DNA of 64,000 nt from Hypomesus transpacificus. Lineage: Eukaryota > Chordata > Actinopteri > Osmeriformes > Osmeridae. Below are positions 49,455-63,100 of this stretch, one piece after another. How positions within the stretch are numbered: the stretch's first letter is position 1; each line of letters begins with the position of its first letter. Under the pieces are notes generated by a model. The model was not told where the DNA came from, ran no database searches, and saw only the letters and a program-made list of their open reading frames with translations. The stretch is taken from positions 366,223-430,222 of the forward strand of contig NC_061073.1 in NCBI RefSeq assembly GCF_021917145.1. The letters are read 5' to 3'. Made by a program: the position numbers and the translations under genes.

Positions 49455-49730
49455 TACAGGGAGGACTGATCTCTCCACCGTGGCTCTCTGACCAGGGAGG
49501 ACTGATCTCTCCACCGTGGCTCTCTGACCAGGGAGGACTGATCTCTCCACCGTGGCTCTCTGACCAGGGAGGACTGATCTCTCCACCGTGGCTCTCTGAC
49601 CAGGGAGGACTGATCTCTCCACCGTGGCTGTCTGACCAGGGAGGACTGATCTCTCCACCGTGGCTCTCTGACCAGGGAGGACTGATCTCTCCACCGTGGC
49701 TGTCTGACCAGGGAGGACTGATCTCCCCTC
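49455..49730. repeat. 36-bp minisatellite
   Basis: About seven and a half copies with the core gggaggactgatctctccac followed by cgtggctctctgacca; starts about 20 bases after the stop of the preceding ORF. Confidence 0.95.
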
Positions 49731-49764
49731 AGCCTGCTGACAGCCCTTACCTGTCTAACTTCAC

Positions 49765-49835
49765 CTTAAAAAGTCTTTAAATCGCTTTGGATAAAAGCGT
49801 CTGTAAATGCATCAATGTAATGTAATGTAAACTGA
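49765..49835 (+). mobile_element. L2-like retroelement tail
   Basis: Contains cgctttggataaaagcgtct followed by gtaaatgcatcaatgtaatgtaatgt; the short terminal repeats are typical of L2/CR1-type 3' ends. Confidence 0.6.
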
Positions 49836-50104
49836 TTTGTTAAAACAAATAAAAGAAAATAATACAGCATAAACATGTTTCAGATTAAGCTGAAAATACT
49901 CACAGAAGCAGGCACTCGTACACACAACCAGAGTCTTTCTGGATTAGTTTACCAAACACATCTCTGGTGTTCATCAAACTGCAGAAACACAAAGGGTCTA
50001 CCAACCCAGACTCACATCCATGATGCATTTACTGTACAGGGAAGTAAAGCTCCATCTAAAGTAAAGCTGTGCAGTAAAACAGACCTGTTGATATTCTAGC
50101 TGTT

Positions 50105-50235
50105 GACCAGTGTCATGGTCAGGCTAGTATCTCCAGTGTGTGGATCATAGTCAGGCTAGTATCTCCAGTGTGTGGATCATAGTCAGGCTAGTATCTCCAG
50201 TGTGTGGATCATAGTCAGGCTGGTATCTCTAGTGT
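50105..50235. repeat. ~33-bp tandem repeat
   Basis: About four copies with the core gtcaggctagtatctccagt followed by gtgtggatcata, downstream of hsd17b10. Confidence 0.88.
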
Positions 50236-50298
50236 GCGGGTCATATTTATTTTGTAAAAATGGAAAACGGGAGACAGTACACAGAGCAGCAGAGACAG

Positions 50299-50304
50299 TT
50301 TATT
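50299..50304 (-). other. hsd17b10: hsd17b10 polyadenylation signal
   Basis: AATAAA on the gene strand, 85 bases past the stop codon. Confidence 0.65.
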
Positions 50305-50388
50305 ACTGGAAACAACAGGCCAGGAGGAGACATTCTATAGTTCTCACACACACACACACACACACACACATCATCCTTACACACACAC

Positions 50389-53123
<2,735 letters not shown>

Positions 53124-53290
53124 GTTCCCGGACGTCACGGCAGCTGCGTCACTGTTCAGGGCGGAAAAGGAACTCATCGCCTGTTCTGTGTGGCTTGGCC
53201 AATCAAGATCGTTCATTTGGAGAACGCCCCGTTCAGTTATTGGCTAACAGAAATACCCTTGTGTATCCAATAAAATAGACCGTCAGTCTC
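53124..53290 (-). promoter_or_regulatory. hsd17b10: hsd17b10 promoter region
   Basis: Directly upstream of the start codon: a CRE-like gacgtcac at about 53131-53138, a second tgcgtcac near 53144, and CCAAT boxes in both orientations (ggccaatcaa near 53197, attggct near 53239). No TATA box. Factor use is inferred. Confidence 0.5.
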
Positions 53291-53740
53291 ATCACTGTCC
53301 GTCTAGGTTTGTATTAGTTGATCCTCCGGTGGTGATAAGTTAGTATGCAAAACCACACTTATTTCACAAAGTTGTCTTCATGAAACCTGGTCATCAAATA
53401 CAATGGAAGTAATATGATTTTTGATCTCGGTGTAATGGCTACCACTCGATTATCTGAACACAACAAAATTATTCAAAATGTCTCCATTCTTGACAAAGGT
53501 CGAGATGTATATCAATCAAAACATGACCAGTACACATGCAAATAGTTGACACTGAAGACAAGATTAATTTACACACATGTGAAAATATCACCTTCAATGA
53601 TGCCTGGACAACTCTGATAATTAGAATTTAAAATAATGATATCTAAATGTTCTCTGATAATTATATCAACTGGCCCAGGTTGCACTAATGTTTTTACTGC
53701 ACTATGCCATGAAGTATATTGCAGTTAAAGGAGTTTAACT
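53291..53740. other. Intergenic sequence, nothing recognised
   Basis: AT-rich unique sequence between the hsd17b10 promoter and the LINE fragment. Confidence 0.5.
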
Positions 53741-53754
53741 AGTTTCCCAGACAT

Positions 53755-54195
53755 AGATGACCGCCTGGTGGTCCCACTGTTCAAGACCGCCCGGTCCCAA
53801 CACAAGCTCTTCTCCTGTCTGGCCCCCCAGTGGTCCCAACACAAGCTCTTCTCCTGTCTGGCCCCCCAGTGGTCCCAACACAAGCGCTTCTCCTGTCTGG
53901 CCCCCCAGTGGTGGAATCAACTCCCCACCTCCATCAGAGACACTGACTGTCTCCCCACCTTCAAGAAAAGGCTCAAGACGCACTTGTTCCGGGAGTACAA
54001 CGGTACTTGGGAATGGTTTGCTGGTCCCAATGTTAGTTTCCTCAAGGATCACAAAACATTGGCTACCCGCAATGTTTTTTGGGCTATCTTTTTTGGGCTA
54101 TCATGTTATTATCAGTGACCCATGCACTTTGTAAAGCTCTCTTGGAAGTCGCTTTGGATAAAAGCGTCTGCTAAATGAATACATGTAAATGTAAG
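53755..54195 (+). mobile_element. L2-like LINE, 3' end of ORF2 and tail
   Basis: The plus frame 53768-54118 encodes WWNQLPTSIRDTDCLPTFKK followed by RLKTHLFREY, the C-terminal signature of L2/CR1-type reverse transcriptase proteins. It is followed by the tail gtcgctttggataaaagcgt and ctgctaaatgaatacatgtaaatgt. The reverse transcriptase core is missing (5' truncation). A 39-base unit encoding SQHKLFSCLAPQW is present about three times (53795-53910), where family members usually have one. Confidence 0.75.
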
Positions 54196-54424
54196 CCTAA
54201 TCTTCAACAGAAACATTCAGTGAATATCTCCATTCAAGTTTTTAGTCAAGGACTAGGACTCATCCATGTCTGGGAAACTGGGACAATAAGTTATTGTTGC
54301 ACTATGCCTGGTAGCTGACTACCAACAAAAACACTGTTAGAACTCTGCACTTCTGAACAGATTTACCATTGTACTGTCTATATGCACCGTTTGACGCTTG
54401 AAAGCTGTTAAATGAAATCGCGCC

Positions 54425-54592
54425 AGCCCCAGAGCTTGCGCCAGCCCCAGAGCTCGCCAGCCCCAGAGCTCGCCAGCCCCAGAGCTTGCCAGCCCCAGAG
54501 CTCGCCAGCCCCAGAGCTAGCCAGCCCCAGAGCTAGCCAGCCCCAGAGCTAGCCAGCCCCAGAGCTAGCCAGCCCCAGAGCTAGCCACAAGA
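54425..54592. repeat. 15-16-bp minisatellite (ccagccccagagctag)
   Basis: About eleven copies, with ctcg and cttg variants at the 5' end. Confidence 0.93.
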
Positions 54593-54990
54593 TCGCAGCA
54601 ACAAAAAAAGAGACAGAGACATCAGATTACTTTTTTTTTACTAAAAGAATAAATTTTATTTCAGCACTGTAAGTCATTTCCCAACCGGTACAAACATGGC
54701 TGCCATCTTAGTTGCTTGCTGCGTGGCCAGTCCCCGCTGTTCGCCCTCGAACCGCCACGAATAAAAAAGCTTTCTTCCTACACAGTCTGGTGCTTCCTTT
54801 ATGCTAACAATGACACATTATACCACCCATAATCAGAACAGTAATAATGATGATGATAATAATAATAATAGTAATAGTAGCATGGTTTCACCCTTCTGCA
54901 GGTCGTGTTGGGAGGAGGCTAACTGGAGTTGGTGACAAACTGTTCCAAGAAGTTGTGAATAAGAGCTTGGGTTAGGGGTCAGGGATGGGC
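54593..54990. other. Intergenic sequence
   Basis: A short (tga/taa)n run lies near 54845-54880; otherwise unique with no supported feature. Confidence 0.5.
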
Positions 54991-55100
54991 TGGAGTTAGG
55001 GGTGGTTGTGGAGGTGAGGGATGGGGGTCAGGGCTGGGGTGTGGGGGTCAGGGCTGGGGTGTGGGGGTCAGGGCTGGGGTTAGGGGTCAGGGCTGGGGGT
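54970..55100. repeat. G-rich ~20-bp repeat (ggggtcagggctggggt)
   Basis: About five copies leading towards the larger G-rich array. Confidence 0.85.
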
Positions 55101-55202
55101 CTTCTTCATAATCATCATCACCATGTGATCCAACCAATGATAGTACACGCCCACTTCAACTACAAACACACTTCCTGTTACTCCCTGCCTCAACGCAGCC
55201 CA

Positions 55203-56220
55203 CTGTTGGGGGGTCTGGGGGGAGGGGTCTGGGGGGAGGGGTCTGAGGGGGAGGGGTCTGAGGGGGAGGGGTCTGGGGGGAGGGGTCTGAGGGGAGGGGT
55301 CTGAAGAGGGAGGGGTCTGAGGGGGAGGGGTCTGAAGAGGGAGGGGTCTGAAGAGGGAGGGGTCTGAGGGGGAGGGGTCTGGGGGGGAGGGGGGAGGGGT
55401 CTGGGGGGAGGGGTCTGGGGGGAGGGGTCTGGGGGGAGGGGTCTGAAGAGGGAGGGGTCTGAGGGGGAGGGGTCTGAAGAGGGAGGGGTCTGAGGGGGAG
55501 GGGTCTGAAGAGGGAGGGGTCTGGGGGGAGGGGTCTGAAGAGGGAGGGGTCTGAGGGGGAGGGGTCTGAAGAGGGAGGGGTCTGGGGGGAGGGGTCTGAA
55601 GAGGGAGGGGTCTGAAGAGGGAGGGGTCTGAGGGGAGGGGTCTGAGGGGGAGGGGTCTGAGGGGGAGGGGTCTGAGGGGGAGGGGTCTGGGGGGAGGGGT
55701 CTGGGGGGAGGGGTCTGAAGAGGGAGGGGTCTGGGGGGAGGGGTCTGAGGGGGAGGGGTCTGAGGGGGAGGGGTCTGAGGGGGAGGGGTCTGGGGGGAGG
55801 GGTCTGAAGAGGGAGGGGTCTGAGGGGGAGGGGTCTGGGGGGAGGGGTCTGAGGGGAGGGGTCTGAGGGGGAGGGGTCTGAGGGGGAGGGGTCTGGGGGG
55901 AGGGGTCTGAAGAGGGAGGGGTCTGGGGGGAGGGGTCTGGGGGGAGGGGTCTGAGGGGGAGGGGTCTGAGGGGGAGGGGTCTGAGGGGGAGGGGTCTGGG
56001 GGGAGGGGTCTGGCGGGAGGGGTCTGAAGAGGGAGGGGTCTGGGGGGAGGGGTCTGAAGAGGGAGGGGTCTGGGGGGAGGGGTCTGAAGAGGGAGGGGTC
56101 TGAGGGGGAGGGGTCTGGGGGGAGGGGTCTGAGGGGGAGGGGTCTGAGGGGGAGGGGTCTGGGGGGAGGGGTCTGAGGGGGAGGGGTCTGGGGGGAGGGG
56201 TCTGAAGAGGGAGGGGTCCA
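55203..56220. repeat. 1-kb G-rich minisatellite (ggggtctgagggggag type)
   Basis: About 65 copies of a 15-16-base unit with two alternating forms, tctgggggga and tctgaagaggga, each flanked by gggg. G runs on the plus strand are spaced closely enough to form G-quadruplexes. The two ~350-390-codon Pro/Ser/Asp ORFs on the minus strand are artefacts. Confidence 0.97.
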
Positions 56221-56850
56221 GGGTACGTGTGAGAATTTTGGTTGTCACTTCCTGTTTCTTTCAGTTTCAATTGATAATGAGTCGACCATGAAATATATTT
56301 TTAAGGGACAATAAGAGAATCACATTTAGTGCAGACAAATGATTTCAATTTAGACGGGCAATACTTGTTACTAGGTACGTAGTATAAGGGTGAAGTGGTC
56401 TAAAGATGCCATATCAAATACAGGTAAGGAAAATTGCAGGGTTTTCCGCAGCACTTTTCAGTTAAGGTGGCCGCCTCAGCAACACACGCCTGCCGCCTTA
56501 ACTACGTCTTTGTTTTATAGCGATATCCTCCGTGTTACTCTGTCCTGTCTTCTCCCTTCTATTCCAGCACACCAGTTTCCCTTCTCTAAAGAACACGTTA
56601 GTCTATCGCACAAACCATCCCCCCAGTCTGACGGCAAACCCCACCCTACCGCCTTAACTAACACATTTTCTGCGGGAAACCCTGAATTGCAATCATTACA
56701 GTTCAAATGTCTAGGTAGGCTAAGCTTATTCAGTACTAACTGTAGCAGTGGATTAGAGTAAAGATGTCATAACATTAAAAATAGTAAGAAAACACATTTG
56801 CACAAAGTTTGATTTTTTTCCTCTTTTTTTCCAGACTCTGGCTAGGTACA
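56221..56850. other. Intergenic sequence
   Basis: An open frame at 56390-56761 has no recognisable protein features and overlaps sequence of ordinary composition. Nothing else is seen. Confidence 0.4.
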
Positions 56851-56904
56851 TCCAGATCCTGGATTATCAACGTTAATATAACCTTCACTGTTAGTCTGCT
56901 GGGT

Positions 56905-56965
56905 TAGGGGGCGAGGCAGGGGGCGAGGCAGGGGGCGAGGCAGGGGGCGAGGCAGGGGGTAGAGC
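56905..56965. repeat. 13-bp repeat (gggggcgaggcag)
   Basis: Five copies. Confidence 0.9.
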
Positions 56966-57044
56966 CCAGAGAGAGAGAAAACGGCCAATAGAAATGGTCC
57001 TGAGGGGAGAGAACAGGCACAGAGAGGGGGAGGAACAACAGAGG

Positions 57045-57475
57045 GGTCTATGGTGTTTCTGTGTGAGGGGTCTACGGTGTTTCTGTGTGAGGGGTCTATG
57101 GTGTTTCTGTGTGAGGGGTTTACGGTGTTTCTGTGTGAGGGGTCTATGGTGTTTCTGTGTGAGGGGTCTACGGTGTTTCTGTGTGAGGGGTCTATGGTGT
57201 TTCTGCGTGAGGGGTCTATGGTGTTTCTGTGTGAGGGGTCTATGGTGTTTCTGTGTGAGGGGTCTATGGTGTTTCTGTGTGAGGGGTCAATGGTGTTTCT
57301 GTGTGAGGGGTCTATGGTGTTTCTGTGTGAGGGGTCTATGGTGTTTCTGTGTGAGGGGTCTATGGTGTTTCTGTGTGAGGGGTCAATGGTGTTTCTGCGT
57401 GAGGGGTCTACGGTGTTTCTGTGTGAGTGTGTGTGTGAGGGGTCTATGGTGTTTCTGTGTGAGGAGTCTATGGTG

Positions 57476-57512
<37 letters not shown>
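57045..57512. repeat. 24-bp minisatellite ending in a GT run
   Basis: About 18 copies with the core tatggtgtttctgtgtgagg followed by ggtc (variants tacggt, tcaatgg), then (gt)n at 57480-57512. Confidence 0.95.
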
Positions 57513-57514
<2 letters not shown>

Positions 57515-60104
57515 CAGGGCCTAGGGAGAGGGAGAAGAGAGAGAACAGGAATGGAGAGGAGGAGACAGAGGAGAGAGGAGGAATGGAGAAGAGGAGACAG
57601 AGGAGAGAGGAGGAATGGCGTATAGAAGGATATTAGGATAACAAGCATTAAAATCACTGATCAATAATACCTAACATAACTAAAACGTACAAGACAGGAC
57701 TCCACCTTGAGGGTGGTGGAGGGGTTCCATTCTAGCTAGTGTGTAGCTCTGGGTCTGACACTACTGGTGTGTGTGTGTGTGTGTCTATGCTAACTCCAGA
57801 GAGGAGCAGGTTTCCATTCTGACAGACCAACATCCTCTCACTGAGAAACAACACGGCAACACTTCACACAAAGGAGCCCACAGCTGTCTCTGTCTGTGTG
57901 TGTGTGTCTGTCTGTGTGTGTTTCGTGTCTGTCTGTGTGTCTGTGTGTGTGTCTGTGTGTACATACGCGTGTGCATGTATGTGGCATCTATCCGTATGTG
58001 TGTGTAGAGATGTAGATTGGTGATCTAACTAAGAGAGAGAGAGAGGGATGGTGACCTCCCCTCTCTGATGCAGTGGCCAGGTGGCCGGGCCAGAGGGCCA
58101 GAAGGCCCCAGCCTAGCCTCGGTGTGAAGGTCCTGGAGACCAGAGCAGTAAGCTCATCTTACTAACGGTGATTTTCCTATCAAGTAACAGCTAATGTTTC
58201 TAAGAAATGGTGTTAGTGTGCAGGCAGGGATGTGGGTGCAGAGGAGAGCTGGGTGCACACCACAGGCCACACTGCTCTCCACAACGCCAGTTCAGACAGA
58301 TTTCTCCCTCTACAGAATCTGTGGCACACTTCTGAGCATACGTCTTCAATACAGTACGAAAATAAGGTGCTTCTAGTTGACCTGGGACCTGTCTGTCAAC
58401 TGTGTTCATGTCAGCAGTGACTCAGCACTCGCCCCTCTCTCTCTGGCTGCTCCTACACCTCTCCTGCTGCTGTTATCATACAACAACACAGTCCAAGTGA
58501 GAACGACTGGACTCAGCTCCACCTCAGCAGCAGCGAGGGCTGACAGGTGAGAAGGTCTGGGGTCTTAGGTTAGAAGCGGAACACTGAGGGTTTGCAGTGT
58601 TCCAGCCCCCAGGCCTCTGCTGATTGGCTGAGGGCTTGGTTGGGGGTGGGGAAGTGCTTCCTGTTGATCTTAAAGGTGCGCTTGAGCTCGTCAACAGCGC
58701 TGGGCTTAATTGCCCTGGCGATGCCAAATCGCCTTTCCCATCGCTGGCGGCGGAGCAAGCTGGTCTTGCACTTTGGAAATTACTAACCAATCAGAATTTT
58801 TCTCCCCACGTCGCTACGTCTGATTGGCTTAAACCTTGTGTTATCTTCGGGTTATTCTGACCCATCAGTCATTGTGACCCACCGTCATATTGCGACAAAT
58901 TTACAAAAACAAAGTGAAGCATTTTCTTTTAACCGTAAACCACATTGTGAAGGTTAAAATAAAATAATTTTGTATTTGTTTTTGTATTGGGTAAAATTGG
59001 GTAAACACAACGATGGTTCGTTATGAACCTTTAGGTCATGTGACCTGAAGGCAGCACAAGGGTTAAAAAGATCTCCTGTCTACCTTCCTATTGGGCAGTG
59101 TTTTTGGCGAGCGCGGGTCCTCTGGATATTTAACCTGGTAGAGGACCCCAGGACTCTGAAACAAAGTGCTTCGCTGGTGTGAATCCACTCTGCTCACATT
59201 CCGTCTCTACTGTCGTCTCCCGGCCGGAGACTAGTGTAACGGTATCAGAGTTTGTCTCCACAAATACAACAATAAGTGCTCTCTGTTGGGATATAATACA
59301 ATCAATCAAAGCTTTAACGGGGCTGAGGGGAGGGGGGTGTTGCATACTGGGGGCTTAAGGTGCATCATCAATGGGATGTGTCAGCTTGGCTCAAGGCTAC
59401 TGTAAGTTAGCTAGGTTAACATTCCAAAAGCTCCAAGGTGCAGTAAGGTGTCTGGGCCCTGCTAATTCTTGCTAGCGGGCATGCTAGCAAGTTCTCAGGG
59501 AGATTAGCACAGTGTCTAACTCTAGCTAACATGCTTGCTAGCATGTTCTCAGGGAGATTAGCATAGTGGCTAACCCGGTGGAGTCCTGCAGTTTAAGTGC
59601 TTCTCTCTCTCTCTCATCCTCCCCCCCCCCTCTCTCTATCTCTCTCTCTCTCTCTCATCTTCCTCCCCCCCTCTCTCTCTCCACCAAGCTTGAAACCACC
59701 AACATGCTACAGTCACGCTAACCACGGCAACAAGCCTGAACTGTGTGCAGACTAAACATCTGAAAAACTGAAACTGCTAAGATGACTCTGAACATGGGGG
59801 GGGGGGGGGGGGAGCAGGGAACTGTGTGTGTGCAGGGGGGCAGGGAGCTGTGTGTGTGTGTGTGTGTGCAGGGGTGAGTATAAACTCTCATTCTAAAGAA
59901 ATAAAAAGCACATGAGTAGAACTACAATGGATCTGGACTTCCAATCACAGAGCAGCAGGGAGGGAGGGAAGGAGGGGCTAACGGGACGCTCCGTCCCTCA
60001 CTTACTGGTTGGTGTGATGATGCGGACAGAGAGTGGGCGGGGCTACAAATAGGGAAAGGCAGTCGAAACAGAGATCGCTCCGCAGTGCATCCTGGGAGAT
60101 GCAG
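57513..60104. other. fam120c 3' UTR / flank, no gene recognised
   Basis: Simple tracts include a GA run (57520-57620), GT runs (57765-57785, 57890-58005), CT runs (59600-59685), a G run (59797-59812) and a duplicated gctagcatgttctcagggag near 59485-59565. A minus-strand frame at 58570-58758 shows no known domain and no splice context. The 3' end of fam120c must lie here, but I could not fix its poly(A) site. Confidence 0.4.
60077..60104 (-). promoter_or_regulatory. ZNF143-like motif just past the fam120c stop
   Basis: On the gene strand it reads tgcatctcccaggatgcactg, close to the ZNF143/THAP11 (SBS) promoter consensus, directly after the stop codon at 60105. Function there is unknown. Confidence 0.35.
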
Positions 60105-63100
60105 TCACTCCTCCTTCCGTAGTGCTCCGTCTGATGGGCAGTCGTCAAGGCAACGGGGGGCCTCTGCCTCCGCCCCCTCTGATTGGTTGTCTCTGCTGGC
60201 TAAGGCACATGGGATTGGCTGGGCCAGTGGGGGCAGGTCCAAGGGCTGGCCAATGGCTGAGCTGCCGTTGAGCTGCTGGGTCACACCCTCTGTGTTTGGC
60301 CCCGCCTCTTCTGAGGCTTTGGGGGAGGAGCTGGAGGGAGGAGATGACGACAAAGTCTGGGGGGGGGGGGGGGGGGGGGAGGAGGATGGGGAGTATTGGG
60401 GAGAGAGGAGTTAGTGTTGGAGGATGGAGAGAGGAGAGGGAAAGGGGGGTTAGAGTGGAGAGGGAGGGAGAGAGGGGTTAGTGTTGGAGGAGGGAGAGAG
60501 GAGGGGAGAGGGAGAGAGAGAGGGGTTAGTGTTGGAGGAAGGAGAGAGGAGAGAGAGGGGTTAGAGAGGAGAGGGAGGGAGAGAGGGGTTAGTGTTGGAG
60601 GAGGGAGAGAGGGGTTAGAGAGGAGAGGGAGAGAGAGAGGGGTTAGTGTTGGAGGAGGGAGAGGAGAGAGAGGGGTTAGAGAGGAGAGGGAGGGAGAGAG
60701 GAGAGGGGAAAGAGGGGTTAGAGAGGAGAGGGAGAGAGGGGTTAGTGTTGGAGGAGGGAGAGGAGAGAGAGGGGTTAGAGAGGAGAGGGAGGGATAGAGG
60801 AGAGGGATAGAGGAGAGAGAGGGGTTAGAGAGGAGAGAGAGGAGAGGGAGGGATAGAGGAGAGGGGAGAGAGAGGGGTTAGAGAGGAGAGGGGAGAGAGG
60901 GGTTACAGAGGAGAGGGGAGAGAGGGGTTAGAGAGGAGAGGGAGGGAGAGAGGAGAGGGATGGAGAGAGGAGAGGGATGGAGAGAGGAGAGGAATGGAGA
61001 GAGGAGAGAGAGGGGTTAGAGAGGAGAGGGATGGAGAGAGGAGAGGAATGGAGAGAGGAGAGGGGAGAGAGAGGGGTTAGAGAGGAGAGGGATGGAGAGA
61101 GGAGAGGAATAGAGAGAGAGGGATGGAGAGAGGAGAGGGATGGAGAGAGGAGAGGGATGGAGAGAGGAGAGGGGAGAGAGAGGGGTTAGAGAGGAGAGGG
61201 ATGGAGAGAGGAGAGGGGAGAGAGGGGTTGGAGAGGAGAGAGAGAGAGGGATGGAGAGAGGAGAGGGGAGAGAGGGGTTGGAGAGGAGAGAGAGGGATGG
61301 AGAGAGGAGAGGGGAGAGAGAGGGGTTAGTGTTGGAGGAGGGAGAGAGGAGAGGAGAGGGAGAGAGAGAGGGGTTAGTGTTGGAGGAAGGAGAGAGGAGA
61401 GAGAGGGGTTAGAGATGAGAGGGAGGGAGAGAGGGGTTAGTGTTGGAGGAGGGAGAGAGGGGTTAGAGAGGAGAGGGAGAGAGAGAGGGGTTAGTGTTGG
61501 AGGAGGGAGAGGAGAGAGAGGGGTTAGAGAGGAGAGGGAGGGAGGAGAGGGGAAAGAGGGGTTAGAGAGGAGAGGGAGAGAGGGGTTGGAGAGGAGAGGG
61601 GAGAGAGAGGGGTTAGAGAGGAGAGAGAGGGATGGAGAGAGGAGAGGGGAGAGAGGGGTTGGAGAGGGGAGAGAGAGAGGGATGGAGAGAGGAGAGGGGA
61701 GAGAGAGGGGTTAGAGAGGAGAGAGAGAGGGGTTAGAGAGGAGAGAGAGGGGTTAGAGAGGAGAGGGATGGAGAGAGGAGAGGGGAGAGAGGGGTTGGAG
61801 AGGAGAGAGAGAGAGGGATGGAGAGAGGAGAGGGGAGAGAGAGGTTGGAGAGGAGAGAGAGAGAGGGATGGAGAGAGGAGAGGGGAGAGAGAGGGGTTAG
61901 AGAGGAGAGAGAGAGAGGGATGGAGAGAGGAGAGGGGAGAGAGAGGTTGGAGAGGAGAGAGAGGGATGGAGAGAGGAGAGGGGAGAGAGGGGTTGGAGAG
62001 GAGAGAGAGAGAGGGATGGAGAGAGGAGAGGGGAGAGAGGGGTTGGAGAGGAGAGAGAGAGAGGGATGGAGAGAGGAGAGGGGAGAGAGGGGTTGGAGAG
62101 GAGAGAGAGAGAGGGATGGAGAGAGGAGAGGGGAGAGAGGGGTTGGAGAGGAGAGAGAGAGAGGGATGGAGAGAGGAGAGGGGAGAGAGGGGTTGGAGAG
62201 GAGAGAGAGAGAGGGATGGAGAGAGGAGAGAGGGGTTGGAGAGGAGAGAGAGAGAGGGATGGAGAGAGGAGAGGGGAGAGAGGGGTTGGAGAGGAGAGAG
62301 AGAGAGAAATGGAGAGAGGAGAGGGGAGAGAGAGGGGTTAGTGTTGGAGGGCCCTGGGACAGACAGTGTGTGTGATGTGGTTCATACCTGGGTTAGGGTT
62401 AGGGTTCATACCTGGGGTGTGGTACTGGTCACCTTCTTCCCTGGACGCACTTTCAGAGGAACATCCTTACCCCTTCTGGGAAGGACAGAGGGGAGAAACA
62501 AATCTCAACCCTACTCAGCAGTGTCACAGTATTTGACAGTAAGTGACAGTATTTAGGGTTAGACAGTAAGTGACAGTATTTAGGGTTAGACAGGAAGTGA
62601 CAGTATTTAGGGTTAGACAGGAAGTGACAGTATTTAGAGTTAGACAGGAAGTGACAGTATTTAGGGTTCAACAGGAAGTGACAGTATTTAGGGTTAGACA
62701 GGTTAGACTCTGTCCTCACCCCTTCCCCACTGACACCACGGTCATGCCCCCTCGGGGTCGCAGGGCCCTGCTCCCGGCCCACTGGCCCACCACCATGCCA
62801 GCGATCTCCAACTTGCCTCCCTGGGGGGGGATGGCCTGGATACCTGCACACAGGGGGGCAAAGGTCACACACAGGGAGAGTGTGTGTGTGTGCGTGTGTG
62901 TGTGTGAGAGAGAGAGCCTACCTGGGAAAGCCCTGGGTCTGTGCTGGGCAGGATGATGATGATGATGAGGATGATGATGGGGCATGTTGCCAAGAGGACG
63001 AGGGGGGTACAAGGGCGGCATTGGGTAGAAGGGGGGCACCATGGGGGGGGGCAGGAAGGCAGGGGGGGGCAGGGGCGGCGGGGGGGGAGGGGGTCGGGAG

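Noticed and set aside
55080..56270. Pro/Ser/Asp-rich ORFs of 352 and 396 codons
   Set aside because: Translation of the G-rich array; both frames equally open.
57050..57625. Cys/Phe-rich ORF of 191 codons
   Set aside because: 24-bp repeat read in frame.
58570..58758. Minus-strand frame with RRQRWERRFGIARAIKPSAV, considered as an extra fam120c exon
   Set aside because: fam120c already ends with a family-like terminus and stop at 60105; no acceptor or known domain supports this frame.
61768..62556. Glu/Arg-rich ORF of 262 codons
   Set aside because: GA-array translation inside a fam120c intron, on the opposite strand.
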